DNA of 54,872 bases from Candidatus Paracaedibacter symbiosus (GTDB lineage: Bacteria; Pseudomonadota; Alphaproteobacteria; Paracaedibacterales; Paracaedibacteraceae): NCBI RefSeq assembly GCF_000757605.1, contig NZ_JQAK01000006.1, positions 1 to 54,872 on the forward strand, in the 5' to 3' direction. Shown piece by piece: positions 46,641-54,872 of the stretch. How positions within the stretch are numbered: the stretch's first letter is position 1; each line of letters begins with the position of its first letter. The notes beneath the pieces were generated by a model. The model searched no databases and was not told the DNA's origin. It saw only the letters and a list, made by a program, of their open reading frames with translations. A program made the position numbers and the translations under genes.

Positions 46641-46651
46641 AGTTACCCCCT

Positions 46652-46673
46652 ATTGTATAATACATTATACAAT
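46652..46673. promoter_or_regulatory. Perfect palindrome upstream of the antitoxin (operator)
   Basis: ATTGTATAAT-AC-ATTATACAAT: two perfect 10-bp arms 11 bases upstream of the antitoxin ATG and 42 bases upstream of traD on the other strand. TATAAT is embedded in the arms, so it overlaps a promoter -10 element. Ribbon-helix-helix antitoxins bind such sites; traD could share the control. Confidence 0.65.
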
Positions 46674-46715
46674 TGTTTAACGTTGTTTTACAAGTAAAAA
46701 GGAAGAAATCACCCA

Positions 46716-48503
46716 ATGAGCCTAACAAAAAACTTTACCCAAGGAGGACAAGTAACCCTCCATAACCTTAGAATGATCCGTCAAGTGTTGAGTGTCACCT
46801 TTGGGACAACTCTGCTAATCAGTTTATTCTTCTTCTGTTTTAAAACCTGGCAAGATCATGCTCCTTATCAGCGGCAAATTACGTTGACCTATTTGGTTGC
46901 TCAATTAAAAACAAGTCTTCCTTTTGGAGATATCAATAAGCGTACGCAGATATTTGTGTATGAAGATGGTAAAAAACAAAAAGTAAGGTCCGTTGATATT
47001 TTAAATGATCGTTGGATGAAAGATCAAATCGGTTATATAGAAGATATGCTAATATATAACTTCTTTTTGTCAGCTATTGTATTTTTGACCACTTTTCTAG
47101 GCTTTATGGGGTTTTGGGTATGGCGAGGGAAAGCGCGCATGAAGAAGGAAATCCTGTCAGGATCTAGGGAAGCCTCGATGAATGACGTTATTAAGATTAT
47201 GCGTCAGAAAAATAAGATATCGGATATTTATTTAGATAAGATGCCTTTGTTAAAGGATAGTGAGACAAAACATATCTTGCTTGTCGGAACAATTGGTTCT
47301 GGTAAAACCAATACCTTTAACCACCTTCTCCCTCAAATTCGAAAAAGGAAGCAAAAAGCCGTGATTGTCGATACCACCGGTGTGTTTGTTGAAAAGTTTT
47401 ACAATTCTAGAACAGATATCATTTTAAATCCTTTCGATGCCCGTACACAAGCTTGGGATATATGGAGGGAATGCGAAAATGATATCCACGCTGATGAACT
47501 AGCAGCAAGCCTTGTACCTCAGGCTCTTCATGATCCTTTTTGGTCTGATGCAGCACGAACATTATTTGTTGAAACGTTAAAAAAATTAAAGCGGACAGAG
47601 AATCCCTCTTTAAAGTCCTTGGTAGATTATGCGATTAACCAACCTTTATCTGAAATACAAAACTTTTATGCGGGAACACCTGCTGCTTCTTTAGTAGATA
47701 AAGCGGGAGATAAAACTGCAGCTTCAATCCGCGTCAATTTAGCGACTTATATTCGCTGTCTCTTCCTTCAAGAAGAATCCTCTTCCCCTTTTTCGATTCG
47801 CAAATGGATACAAGATGAAAAGCAGACCGGATGGCTCTTTTTGACAGCAATGCCAGATCAAAGAGAAACATTAAGGCCTCTCTTAACCACTCAATTAAAT
47901 ATAGCAATTAATTCATTGATGGGATTGCGCCCTGACCAGGATCGCCGAGTCTGGTTTATTATTGATGAGAAGCCTTCTCTTAATAAAGTAGAAGCTTTAC
48001 CTAAAGCCTTGGCGGAGATACGTAAGTATGGTGGCTGTATTGTGGCTGGCCTTCAAAATATTAGTCAGATTGATAAGCTTTATGGTCATGAAGTTCGAAA
48101 GACCATGTCGAGCTTATATAACACAAAAGTATTTTTTAGAACGCCTGACTCTGATACAGCGCAGTGGATTTCCAAAACAGTGGGAGATCATGAAATAAAG
48201 GAAAGCAGTGAAGGTATTTCCTTTGGGGCTCATCAAATGCGAGATGGTGTTTCTATTAATGAGCAACAGAAGAGTAAAGCTGTTATTCCTTATACAGAAT
48301 TCATGTCAATTCCCGACCTTAGCGCCTATATTAAATTACCAGAAGATTATCCAGTGACTCGTATTACCTTTTCTTATAAAAACATTGAAAATAAAAATGT
48401 GGCCTTTGTAGAAAAGCCACACGTAGTGGAAAGAACTGCATTAGCTAAACAGGTAAATATTAAGCCTCATAAAGAAGAAATGGCGGAAGTTTGTGAATTT
48501 TAA
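46716..48503 (+). CDS. traD: TraD-like type IV coupling protein
   Basis: The 595-residue protein has two N-terminal transmembrane segments (TLLISLFFFCFKTW and NFFLSAIVFLTTFLGFMGFW), then an ATPase domain. Walker A is GTIGSGKTNT at about residues 191-200, and Walker B is VWFIIDEKPSL near residue 410. Later come GCIVAGLQNISQIDKLYG and NTKVFFRTPD, conserved in TraD/VirD4 proteins. It brings the relaxase-DNA complex to the transfer channel at the inner membrane. It is the only apparently complete transfer gene in the window. Length is shorter than plasmid F TraD, as in other alphaproteobacterial elements. Confidence 0.85.
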   Translation: MSLTKNFTQGGQVTLHNLRMIRQVLSVTFGTTLLISLFFFCFKTWQDHAPYQRQITLTYLVAQLKTSLPFGDINKRTQIFVYEDGKKQKVRSVDILNDRWMKDQIGYIEDMLIYNFFLSAIVFLTTFLGFMGFWVWRGKARMKKEILSGSREASMNDVIKIMRQKNKISDIYLDKMPLLKDSETKHILLVGTIGSGKTNTFNHLLPQIRKRKQKAVIVDTTGVFVEKFYNSRTDIILNPFDARTQAWDIWRECENDIHADELAASLVPQALHDPFWSDAARTLFVETLKKLKRTENPSLKSLVDYAINQPLSEIQNFYAGTPAASLVDKAGDKTAASIRVNLATYIRCLFLQEESSSPFSIRKWIQDEKQTGWLFLTAMPDQRETLRPLLTTQLNIAINSLMGLRPDQDRRVWFIIDEKPSLNKVEALPKALAEIRKYGGCIVAGLQNISQIDKLYGHEVRKTMSSLYNTKVFFRTPDSDTAQWISKTVGDHEIKESSEGISFGAHQMRDGVSINEQQKSKAVIPYTEFMSIPDLSAYIKLPEDYPVTRITFSYKNIENKNVAFVEKPHVVERTALAKQVNIKPHKEEMAEVCEF

Positions 48504-48981
48504 CTTTTACATTTTAACATATATGGGTGGGCTATCCCCTTGCCAAGGCTGGATTCTCACCAGCTAGATACATCGGGCTTCTCCTGGCGCACCATGCAAT
48601 TGCCCTGAATTAACTATAAATACCCAACAACTTGTAAATCCTGAGCAAATGGAGGTGAAAGATTTCTGAATTTTTACCTCCATTTTTGAAAGTAAAAACA
48701 GCTATTTTTTTTAATTTTTGAGAAAACGTTGTGGGTTTAAATAATTATTAAAAGTCAAATTTACTGAAAAGTTAGGCCATTTTTGCTAAAAACGTTTTTA
48801 ATATGATTGCCTTGCTTCTTTTACAACATTACTGGCAAAGGAAAATAAATGATTTAATTTATCTCCACTGAATATCTTCTGCTTATAATGCTGGGATTCA
48901 GTAAATTAATATAGATTCCTTAAGCATTAGTGAGGGGGGTCGATTTACAAAAAACTTAACAATTAAAACCAAGGATCCTGA
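48504..48981. other. Gene-free stretch, possible group II intron 5' fragment (minus strand)
   Basis: On the minus strand about 48595-48530 reads GGTGCGCCAGGAGAAGCCCG, then CTAGCTGGTGAGAATCCAGC. This resembles the start of a bacterial group II intron (GTGCGcc and the following domain I helices). No domain V or maturase is nearby on that strand. The rest is AT-rich upstream DNA of the next gene. Confidence 0.3.
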
Positions 48982-50305
48982 ATGTCGCTAGCTAATAAAT
49001 TAAAGTGTGTAAAATTATCCTATTATTGGTTAACAATAATACTAATTACTGCAGATGTTTCTGTTATGGCAGCAGATGATTCTATTAAGGCAAGTGAAAA
49101 AAAGGATGATTTGGTTTCTTCTTTATCACCTCCATTTTTAGTTAGTCCTAAAGGAAACGAGAAGGAAGATGATGGCCAATCCCAAGGACAAGATTCCCAA
49201 AGTGTACCTCTCTTAACCAAGGATAGCGAAGGTGTAGGGTCAGAAAGTGAAGAAGATCCATCTGCTATAAAAGAACACCTCTATAGTCTTAAAGAAAATG
49301 CACCTCTATAGTCTTAAAGAAAATGGGCCTTTATGTAATACTTTGCCGGATAGCCGAGGAATATGCAGAGAGTTAAAAATTTATGGGCATGATTTTAGTC
49401 CATGGCATGTCAATGCTATAGAACGATTAAAAGAATATACACCTAAGGTAAGAAAGGCCTTAGAATTTCAAGGAGTTGAAAGTAAAAGTAACCTTTTGCT
49501 ACATATGATCAATTTATTTTTTATAAATAATGGAACAGACCAAGCAGAACTGCTGCAGGTGGAAGATGATAAAGAAATATGGGTTTCAGGGTGGCCAGGT
49601 TCCAAAAACAGACAGGTCCTGAATAGTAAAATTCCTGGAGTTTCCTTTAAGTTTCTAGATGACTTTTTACCTGCTGACAAAAGAAATCTACCTGCAAAAC
49701 AAAAAGTACCATTTCTATTACCTCAAATTATTGATGGTTTTTGCCTAGAAAATCACGGCTATTTAATTAAAGAAAGGCATGAATATCTCAAGAATAGTTT
49801 AAGAAGAGCGGAACAAAATTATGAGAAAAAAGGAGATATGCAACACTTTAATCAGCATTTTCTTCATACAGAACAAGGGGTGCTTAGATATTTGACCTCT
49901 GACCTTTTTCAACAAAAAATCATAAAAATAATCAAGGATCATCCCCCTTCAAGGGAGATTGTCATGGTTGTTAACATGGCTTCAACCAAAAGTGTATGTC
50001 TTCATTGCGCAGATCGAATTTTTCGGGAGTCTGAATGGGGACAGGGGTTTTTAAAAGATCTTCAGCAAAAAGCTAAAATTCCTTTAAAAATACATTTTTT
50101 GGCTTCGGCTTATGAAAAGTATGTTGATGATCTCAAATCTACAAATGACTCTAAAAGTCTCAGAGAAAAACTAAAAGAAGACATTTCAACAACTCGACAA
50201 AAAATTGGGTTTGATGGCGGATGTAGAATTAATTTTATGGGTACTTTCGAGGGACGACAGCCATTTGATCATGAGTTTCCACTCATTGCCCACACTATTA
50301 TTTAG
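48982..50305 (+). pseudogene. Secreted predicted deaminase-fold protein, split by a 25-bp duplication
   Basis: The first frame (48982-49311) has a signal peptide (LSYYWLTIILITADVSVMAA) and a Ser/Asp-rich linker. It ends just after the first copy of a directly repeated 25-bp unit. The second frame (49298-50305) starts inside the duplication. Removing one unit gives a continuous 432-residue protein. Its C-terminal half has HTEQGVLRYL (H287, E289) and KSVCLHCADRIF (C331, C334) in the repaired numbering. This is the HxE...CxxC zinc signature of cytidine-deaminase-fold enzymes, in a context like the toxin/effector deaminases (OTT_1508 type) of intracellular bacteria. It is followed after 15 bp by another secreted-protein gene. 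Confidence 0.6.
49276..49325 (+). repeat. Perfect 25-bp tandem duplication
   Basis: The unit CACCTCTATAGTCTTAAAGA plus AAATG occurs at 49276-49300 and again at 49301-49325 with no spacer. Twenty-five is not a multiple of three, so the duplication itself shifts the reading frame (HLYSLKEN appears in both frames). Confidence 0.95.
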
Positions 50306-50320
50306 AGGAGTTTGACCCTT

Positions 50321-52567
50321 ATGAATTATAGAATTTTATTTTTACTCCTCATATTTGTCGGCTTATCCTTTTCCAGATTTTCTGGAATAGCGTCAGATTG
50401 TGATTCTGAAGACTTGGCTTATGGTGACTTACAGAGGACTTTCTTAGATTTGGAATTAGGTAACATCAGCGACTATGATGAGGAGACGTTGGAGGCAGCT
50501 AATGAAGGTTTTTTTCATTGGGAAGAGAGAGAAGCTAGTGAGGCTGAGGGGTTTCTTAAAAAAGCTGCAATAGCAAGACATTCATACTCAATGCCAAAAT
50601 ATGCTCTGATCCTTCTTGACTCCGAACATCTCATAGAATCCCAGCATATAAAGAAAGATATTTATCAAGCCGCAGATTTAATGCTTATGGCAGCAATGCG
50701 GGGAGTAGAAATGGCCTGCGATTATGTGGAGGATATTGATAAACAAGCCAAAAAGATTTCTGCTGTAAGAGATGCTGAGACAGGAGAACAATGCATATTT
50801 ACGGGATTAATTGAAACAGTTAAATCAGCCTCAAAAAAAGATATCACAAAATGGCTTAAAGGCGGGTTTCCAAATAGAAAAGAATATCCAGCAAAAATTA
50901 AAGATGCATTAAAACTGTTCTATCTTAGCGTACTCCCTAAATTGGAAGGAAGCCCCATAGCTAAGCTAGAGCAGACAGTCTTTGAAGAGTTAAAGGCCAT
51001 TTCATCTCAAAAAGGCCAAGAACTTATAGGGAAAAGGGTTACTGATATCCATGGTTACGTGTCTAAAATTTTAAAATTAGATAAGGAAACAAAAGAAGCT
51101 CCAGTCTACAAAGGTCAGTCGCAATCTCAATATGAGGGACCACATAATTATGCCTATTATAATACACGCCATAAATACGCTTATGATCTCGATATAAGTA
51201 TGAGAACTCTAAACTGTGCGGTGCAGAATAAACTGTTAGGTGGTGGAAAATTTGTAAAAACACAGGCTGAGCCTATGGCAGCCGGCCCAGTTTATGATAG
51301 CCTTCGCCAGTGGGAGCCTAATGGGAAGGAGTCTATAAATCTACCTGGTGCTACGGCTTTTATTGTAGATTCTTTTTATAAAGATTTCACGAAAATTTTT
51401 TATGGCCATCCTTTGTGGCTTGTTGAACTGACACACATGGAAGAACCTTGGGAGAAAATAAATACAATTATAAAAGAAAAATACGGTGGTAAATGGCCTA
51501 AAACAGAGGGACCTTATAGTAAGGATAAAGAGGAATTTAAGAAAAGAAACCTGCTTAAACAACAGTACCAAGAAAAAACCGAAACATACGTTTCCCAAGG
51601 AAGTTCAAGAAATTCTATTTCCTATCGTCTGTTTTTGATTGGTATGGTAAACCGTATTAATAAATCATTTACAGTTTCAGAAGATAGAAAAAAGATTAAC
51701 ATCGATTTGCGATATATTAGCAAAGAACGCCTTCTCAAGTGCGGTCAAGAGATTTCTCAGGTTGAAACTTTTGTGATTCTCTATGGAGCTAGTCATAAAG
51801 CAGCTTGGCTTAATAAACTCATTACTGAACGGTGTAAGCACATCCACTATTCTGTAGACAAGCGGTATAGCTATAAAAAATTTGAGAATTTTTTATTTAG
51901 CCTTGGAGAAAAATATAAAATTAATATTGAAAATATTGAAAAGGAAACATTATCTGAGTCCCAATCAAGTTCGGGCCATAAGGTTAAACAGGAGCAAAAA
52001 AGAAGAAAGAGTGGAAAAGAAATAGAGATCTATCTTTCTGAGGTTAAAAAACCTTCAGAAGAAGATGGGGTTTTAACGCTTGATATGAGTAAATACTCAA
52101 AAAAAACTATAGAAAGCACTTATGATGCCTTGGCAAACCGGAGCCAAATTAGGATAATCAACCTTACGTCCGTCAACCAAAGTTGGATCATACCAGCATT
52201 AAAGCAGAATAGTAATCTTGACCTTGATTCATTTTCTTATTCACCCCAAACCGATGAATCAGGAAAACCTACTAAGCCTCTTCGTATGATGGAAAACTTA
52301 ATCAAAACTCTTGTAAAAGGAAAAGAAATTTTAGATTTAGAAACTTCTGTTCAAGAAAACAAAAGAGAACGGGAGGAAGCCTCAGAGGAAGGCTGGAAAG
52401 GTAAGAAAAAGAAAAAGATTGAATCGCCCAGCAAAGATAGCAAAAGAGAAAGAGAGAGAGCCTCAGAGGAAGGCTGGAAAGGTAAGAAAAAGAAAAAGAT
52501 TGAATCGCCCAGCAAAGATAGCAAAAGAGAAAGAGAGAGAGCCTCAGAGGAAGGCTGGAAAGCGTAA
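50321..52567 (+). CDS. Large secreted protein with lysine-rich C-terminal tandem repeats
   Basis: Start chosen at ATG 50321 (AGAGGAG at 50304-50310); a TTG at 50312 is less likely. The 748-residue protein has a signal peptide (MNYRILFLLLIFVGLSFSRF). It has a Sel1/TPR-like helical region (residues ~70-130, AEGFLKKAAIARHSYSMPKY, AADLMLMAAMRGVEMA) and a long unrecognised middle. The C-terminus has two and a half 27-residue repeats holding EEGWKGKKKKKIESPSKDS, and the basic cluster resembles a nuclear-localisation signal. It lies 15 bp after the deaminase-like gene and is probably co-transcribed. Likely an exported host-interacting protein; function unknown. Confidence 0.6.
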   Translation: MNYRILFLLLIFVGLSFSRFSGIASDCDSEDLAYGDLQRTFLDLELGNISDYDEETLEAANEGFFHWEEREASEAEGFLKKAAIARHSYSMPKYALILLDSEHLIESQHIKKDIYQAADLMLMAAMRGVEMACDYVEDIDKQAKKISAVRDAETGEQCIFTGLIETVKSASKKDITKWLKGGFPNRKEYPAKIKDALKLFYLSVLPKLEGSPIAKLEQTVFEELKAISSQKGQELIGKRVTDIHGYVSKILKLDKETKEAPVYKGQSQSQYEGPHNYAYYNTRHKYAYDLDISMRTLNCAVQNKLLGGGKFVKTQAEPMAAGPVYDSLRQWEPNGKESINLPGATAFIVDSFYKDFTKIFYGHPLWLVELTHMEEPWEKINTIIKEKYGGKWPKTEGPYSKDKEEFKKRNLLKQQYQEKTETYVSQGSSRNSISYRLFLIGMVNRINKSFTVSEDRKKINIDLRYISKERLLKCGQEISQVETFVILYGASHKAAWLNKLITERCKHIHYSVDKRYSYKKFENFLFSLGEKYKINIENIEKETLSESQSSSGHKVKQEQKRRKSGKEIEIYLSEVKKPSEEDGVLTLDMSKYSKKTIESTYDALANRSQIRIINLTSVNQSWIIPALKQNSNLDLDSFSYSPQTDESGKPTKPLRMMENLIKTLVKGKEILDLETSVQENKREREEASEEGWKGKKKKKIESPSKDSKRERERASEEGWKGKKKKKIESPSKDSKRERERASEEGWKA
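52361..52567 (+). repeat. 81-bp coding tandem repeat, 2.5 copies
   Basis: Units begin AAAAGAGA at 52361, 52442 and 52523, exactly 81 bp apart, and are almost identical; the third is cut by the stop codon. They add whole codons, so copy number can change without breaking the frame. Confidence 0.9.
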
Positions 52568-53012
52568 AAATATAAAAGTTAAGACCTGATCTGACAGTTA
52601 CCCATTTTGGAGCTATGCCTATTTACTGTCGGCTCAAGTTGAGATTAACAACTTTCTCCTGCCAGACACTTTTTCTCTCAAGTTGAGTAACCAGCTCCAG
52701 ATTACTCCAGAGCCAGTCCTCTAGGCATTCAACAAAGCTAGCAGGTGGCGGTTTGTTAGGCTGGGATGAAGCTGAACAATATTCTTGAAGGTGTGGAATA
52801 CGGTGAATTTCACAGCACTTAATTACCCTTTTGACCCTTTTTACAAAGAATACTTTGTAAAGAGGGAAAAGCAACGCCGTTGTAAACTCAGTTACGACAC
52901 TGAGCTGACCGGGTTGAAAACCATTCAGCCTTATGAAGGCTCGAGCGGAGTGCTGGGAAACTAGCTCACTCCGTTCCTTGAGGACTGGTCCCTAGCAATA
53001 GAGGTTGGTTAT
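52568..53012 (+). pseudogene. Group II intron 3' remnant with maturase C-terminus and domain V
   Basis: 52803-52964 encodes NYPFDPFYKEYFVKREKQRR and LTGLKTIQPYEGSSGVLGN, parallel to the end of the maturase at 14850-15765 (NPVYKDYFDQREKDRKK, LAGLRTIQHYEGLSGVLRN). Domain V follows at 52943-52980 (GAGCGGAGTGC...CTCCGTTC) and a domain VI-like stem runs to about 53012. 52568-52802 shows nothing I recognise. Confidence 0.7.
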
Positions 53013-53067
53013 TCTACTATATTTGAGAACTTTGGAGGCAGTAAAAATCGAGTCGCTAGCTCAAAAA

Positions 53068-53385
53068 TTACGCAATCGCTGATAACCCTTTCTTATCGAC
53101 AAGGGAAAGAAGCTTAAGGGAAGCCCCAGCGGGATGTTTTTCTCCCCTTTCCCATTTGCTTATTAATCCTGTTGTCACATTAAGATAATGAGCAAATACC
53201 GACTGACTAACATGTTCTTTTTCACGAATATTACGGATCTCTTCAGGCGTTAGAGGTCGAACGGTTGTCAGACATGCTTCATTAAAACGCCTCATAGTTT
53301 GCTTGTCGATAGCTTCAATTTCATCTAATGATTCCATGGTTTCATGGATAGCCGCCATGGCATCACTTCTATATTTCTTTATCAT
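53068..53385 (-). CDS. HigA/XRE-type antitoxin
   Basis: The 105-residue protein has a Cro/C1-type helix-turn-helix in its second half (LTPEEIRNIREKEHVSQSVF, AHYLNVTTGLISKWERGEKH). It is the second gene of a toxin-first pair, overlapping the toxin gene by 17 bp, as in higBA-like operons. It should neutralise the toxin and repress the operon. Intact. Confidence 0.8.
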   Translation of the reverse strand: MIKKYRSDAMAAIHETMESLDEIEAIDKQTMRRFNEACLTTVRPLTPEEIRNIREKEHVSQSVFAHYLNVTTGLISKWERGEKHPAGASLKLLSLVDKKGLSAIA

Positions 53386-53752
53386 CGATTTTTACCTCCA
53401 TAAAATCACCTTTATCCAGTAATTCAGAGAGTTGAGTGTCTGCTAGAGACAACAGATATCCTGCCATATTTCTGAATTCCTCTTCCTCATCTTGGCGTAA
53501 ATTATCCCTCTCATTTTTGGGAAATCCATAGACAAAGAAATACTTTTCGCCACGATTCATAATAATGATAGTACGATAGCCTTTTGATCGACCCTGCCCT
53601 GTCCGTGCGACTCGTTGTTTTATAACTCCATGGCCAAGATCAGCATCAATCAATCCACTTTCGGAACGGTCAACGGCCTCAAGGAGCATCAAATTGTTGA
53701 TGTCATTCTTGCGGGAGAATCTTTCAAACCACTTTGTTTTAAATACCCGCAA
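53369..53752 (-). CDS. RelE/HigB-like toxin (PF06296 type)
   Basis: The 127-residue protein carries FKTKWFERFSRKNDINNLML, then GLIDADLGHGVIKQRVARTG, then GRSKGYRTIIIMNRGEKYFF and VYGFPKNERDNL. These are the conserved features of the PF06296 RelE-like mRNA-interferase family that pairs with HTH antitoxins. Longer than many relatives by a C-terminal acidic stretch. The gene is first in the operon and looks intact. Confidence 0.75.
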   Translation of the reverse strand: MRVFKTKWFERFSRKNDINNLMLLEAVDRSESGLIDADLGHGVIKQRVARTGQGRSKGYRTIIIMNRGEKYFFVYGFPKNERDNLRQDEEEEFRNMAGYLLSLADTQLSELLDKGDFMEVKIDDKEI

Positions 53753-53996
53753 TATTCTGTTCCTATTTGTGCGTAGCTTTCACCTCATAATATATAGCAC
53801 TTAGTATTATATTTCAAGATGGAATGTTGAATACTACTTTTAAACTCCTCATAAGCTGTTTTATCACTTACTGTGAGTGAGTCAGAAGTCATATCTTGGC
53901 CTAAACTCTCACTATTATCAACCACCAAGGGGGGCCAATAACTTTGGCGGATTTTCATCTAAGGGGTCAAATACCATGGCGGTCGACACGCTATTC

Positions 53997-54872
53997 CTAA
54001 AGAGTTCTCTGATTTTGTAGCTGCTGTTGTTGAAGTGATCGCTGTTCAATAAATTGGAGACGTTGTTGCTCTTGCTTAGCTTCAAGGTTTATTTTATCAA
54101 CAAAAGGTGAAGCGGAAAAAGATGGGTCTTTAGCAGGATCTTTGATCATTTCCTTGATAAGAAGTGTTTTAGCAGCAACAATGATATTTTCACTTTTTGG
54201 ATCGGTTTCTACCCCTTTAATATCCGCTAATGCAGTAGCACCTTTTACAAGTGATTGTTGATTGGAGTCAATATGAGATGCTTGCTGGTGAATGAAGTCC
54301 TTTATCTGTGCATGATGATTAGGTAGCAGGTTGACTAATCGAATCGCTTCTTGCCCCATAATGGAGGTGAAAGTAGAATCCATCGTTGGATTGGGAAGAG
54401 AGATATTAAAAGCAGCTTGAGTGGCAGCGTTACTCCAACTTTCACGAAAAGCGGTGGCTGCTTGGATACTTTGATAAGGAAGCTGAATTCTTAAAGAGTC
54501 TGTTTTTTCTATTGCAACAGCTTGCATCCAAGCACTTTTTTCTGCCTGTGCACGATCAATTAAAGAATGAGAAGATGGATCCTTACACATTTTCCTCGTA
54601 TTGAGTGCTTCTCCTGTGGCATAGACACATTGTTTCAATAAATGAAGATTATCTTTTTCAGATAAAGGTGGACCATTAGAAATAATATCTTTAAGGCCGC
54701 TATATGTTTTATAAACGCGGTTAACAATATCTTCAGCAGCGTTATACTGAGGATTTCTTTCTATAATAGCTTTAATTGCTTCAATTGAAGCGTTAACGCT
54801 TTTATTTTCTTGAGAAGAAGAAAGAGATACCCCCTGCGCTTCTTTTTGTAAAATTGGACCTTCTTTTCCAGA
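53997..54872 (-). CDS. Partial hypothetical protein, Gln-rich helical, runs off the window
   Basis: The frame is open to the window edge, so at least 291 residues are present and the start lies beyond it; the TTG at 54638 is internal. It is helical and polar with no transmembrane segment. It ends in a Gln-rich tail (RSLQQQQLQNQRTL) and contains VNLLPNHHAQIKDFIHQQAS. Position beside conjugation genes suggests a transfer protein such as the C-terminal part of a relaxase, but I see no diagnostic motif. Treated as unknown. Confidence 0.5.
   Translation of the reverse strand, partial: SGKEGPILQKEAQGVSLSSSQENKSVNASIEAIKAIIERNPQYNAAEDIVNRVYKTYSGLKDIISNGPPLSEKDNLHLLKQCVYATGEALNTRKMCKDPSSHSLIDRAQAEKSAWMQAVAIEKTDSLRIQLPYQSIQAATAFRESWSNAATQAAFNISLPNPTMDSTFTSIMGQEAIRLVNLLPNHHAQIKDFIHQQASHIDSNQQSLVKGATALADIKGVETDPKSENIIVAAKTLLIKEMIKDPAKDPSFSASPFVDKINLEAKQEQQRLQFIEQRSLQQQQLQNQRTL

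Noticed and set aside
45488-46642. Long plus-strand ORF of 384 codons
   Set aside because: It is antisense to a membrane-protein gene and the RelBE-like pair, has odd composition and no ribosome site. It is a shadow frame.
48504-48700. Riboswitch or tRNA-like element
   Set aside because: No cloverleaf or known aptamer core could be made on either strand. The GTGCGCC...CCAGC pattern fits a group II intron start better.
53753-53996. IS21 terminal remnant
   Set aside because: GGGGGGCCAATAACTTTGGCGG and the following bases resemble an IS21 end, but no coding sequence or paired repeat supports it.
1-54872. CRISPR array or direct-repeat array
   Set aside because: No regularly spaced short repeats with unique spacers were seen. 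The only tandem repeats are the 25-bp, 81-bp and protein-coding ones described.

Overview
The window looks like the accessory part of an AT-rich alphaproteobacterial genome from an obligate or facultative intracellular symbiont of protists (Holosporales/Rickettsiales type: Odyssella, Paracaedibacter or Caedimonas relatives). This is inference. It rests on F-type conjugation genes beside toxin-antitoxin pairs, the dense load of decaying transposons and group II introns, and several large secreted proteins with eukaryote-like modules (two F-box proteins, a predicted deaminase, a predicted nuclease). No rRNA, tRNA or CRISPR array was found.

Layout. 0-5.4 kb: IS6 remnants, a small secreted protein, decayed coding fragments, a GNAT acetyltransferase, and a PLP decarboxylase resembling histidine decarboxylase preceded by a tiny signal-peptide ORF. 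5.6-9.4 kb: a minus-strand acyl-activating operon of fatty acyl-AMP ligase, carrier protein and stand-alone condensation domain. 9.4-11.5 kb: damaged IS5 and IS1182 elements. 11.5-14.2 kb: a VapBC-type pair, a DUF2905 membrane protein and a beta-rich secreted protein. 14.8-15.8 kb: the 3' part of a group II intron. 15.9-21.2 kb: a PAS-LuxR regulator, a duplicated upstream motif, a 28-residue peptide ORF, a haem-oxygenase-fold protein, a cytokinin-dehydrogenase-like FAD oxidase and a frameshifted kynurenine-3-monooxygenase-like gene. 21.2-25.0 kb: an IS3 scrap, a nest of group II introns and a dead integrase. 25.0-29.5 kb: a Tn3-family transposon with a tyrosine recombinase. 29.5-38.5 kb: an effector-like island (F-box/repeat protein, secreted nuclease, second F-box/repeat protein) with IS3 and IS21 pieces. 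38.8-43.4 kb: a second Tn3-family transposon, inserted in traG. 43.4-54.9 kb: degraded conjugation genes (traG, traD), RelBE-like and HigBA-like pairs, and a two-gene secreted-protein operon (predicted deaminase plus a protein with lysine-rich C-terminal repeats).

How the parts may work together. The ligase, carrier, condensation, haem-oxygenase-fold, FAD oxidase and monooxygenase genes look like the pieces of a small specialised-metabolite pathway split by insertion sequences; the decarboxylase could supply an amine. The secreted proteins look like host-directed effectors or toxins. Many genes carry single-base changes in A or T runs, short tandem duplications or single nonsense mutations. 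This could be decay, slippage-controlled expression or homopolymer sequencing error, and the sequence alone cannot separate these.
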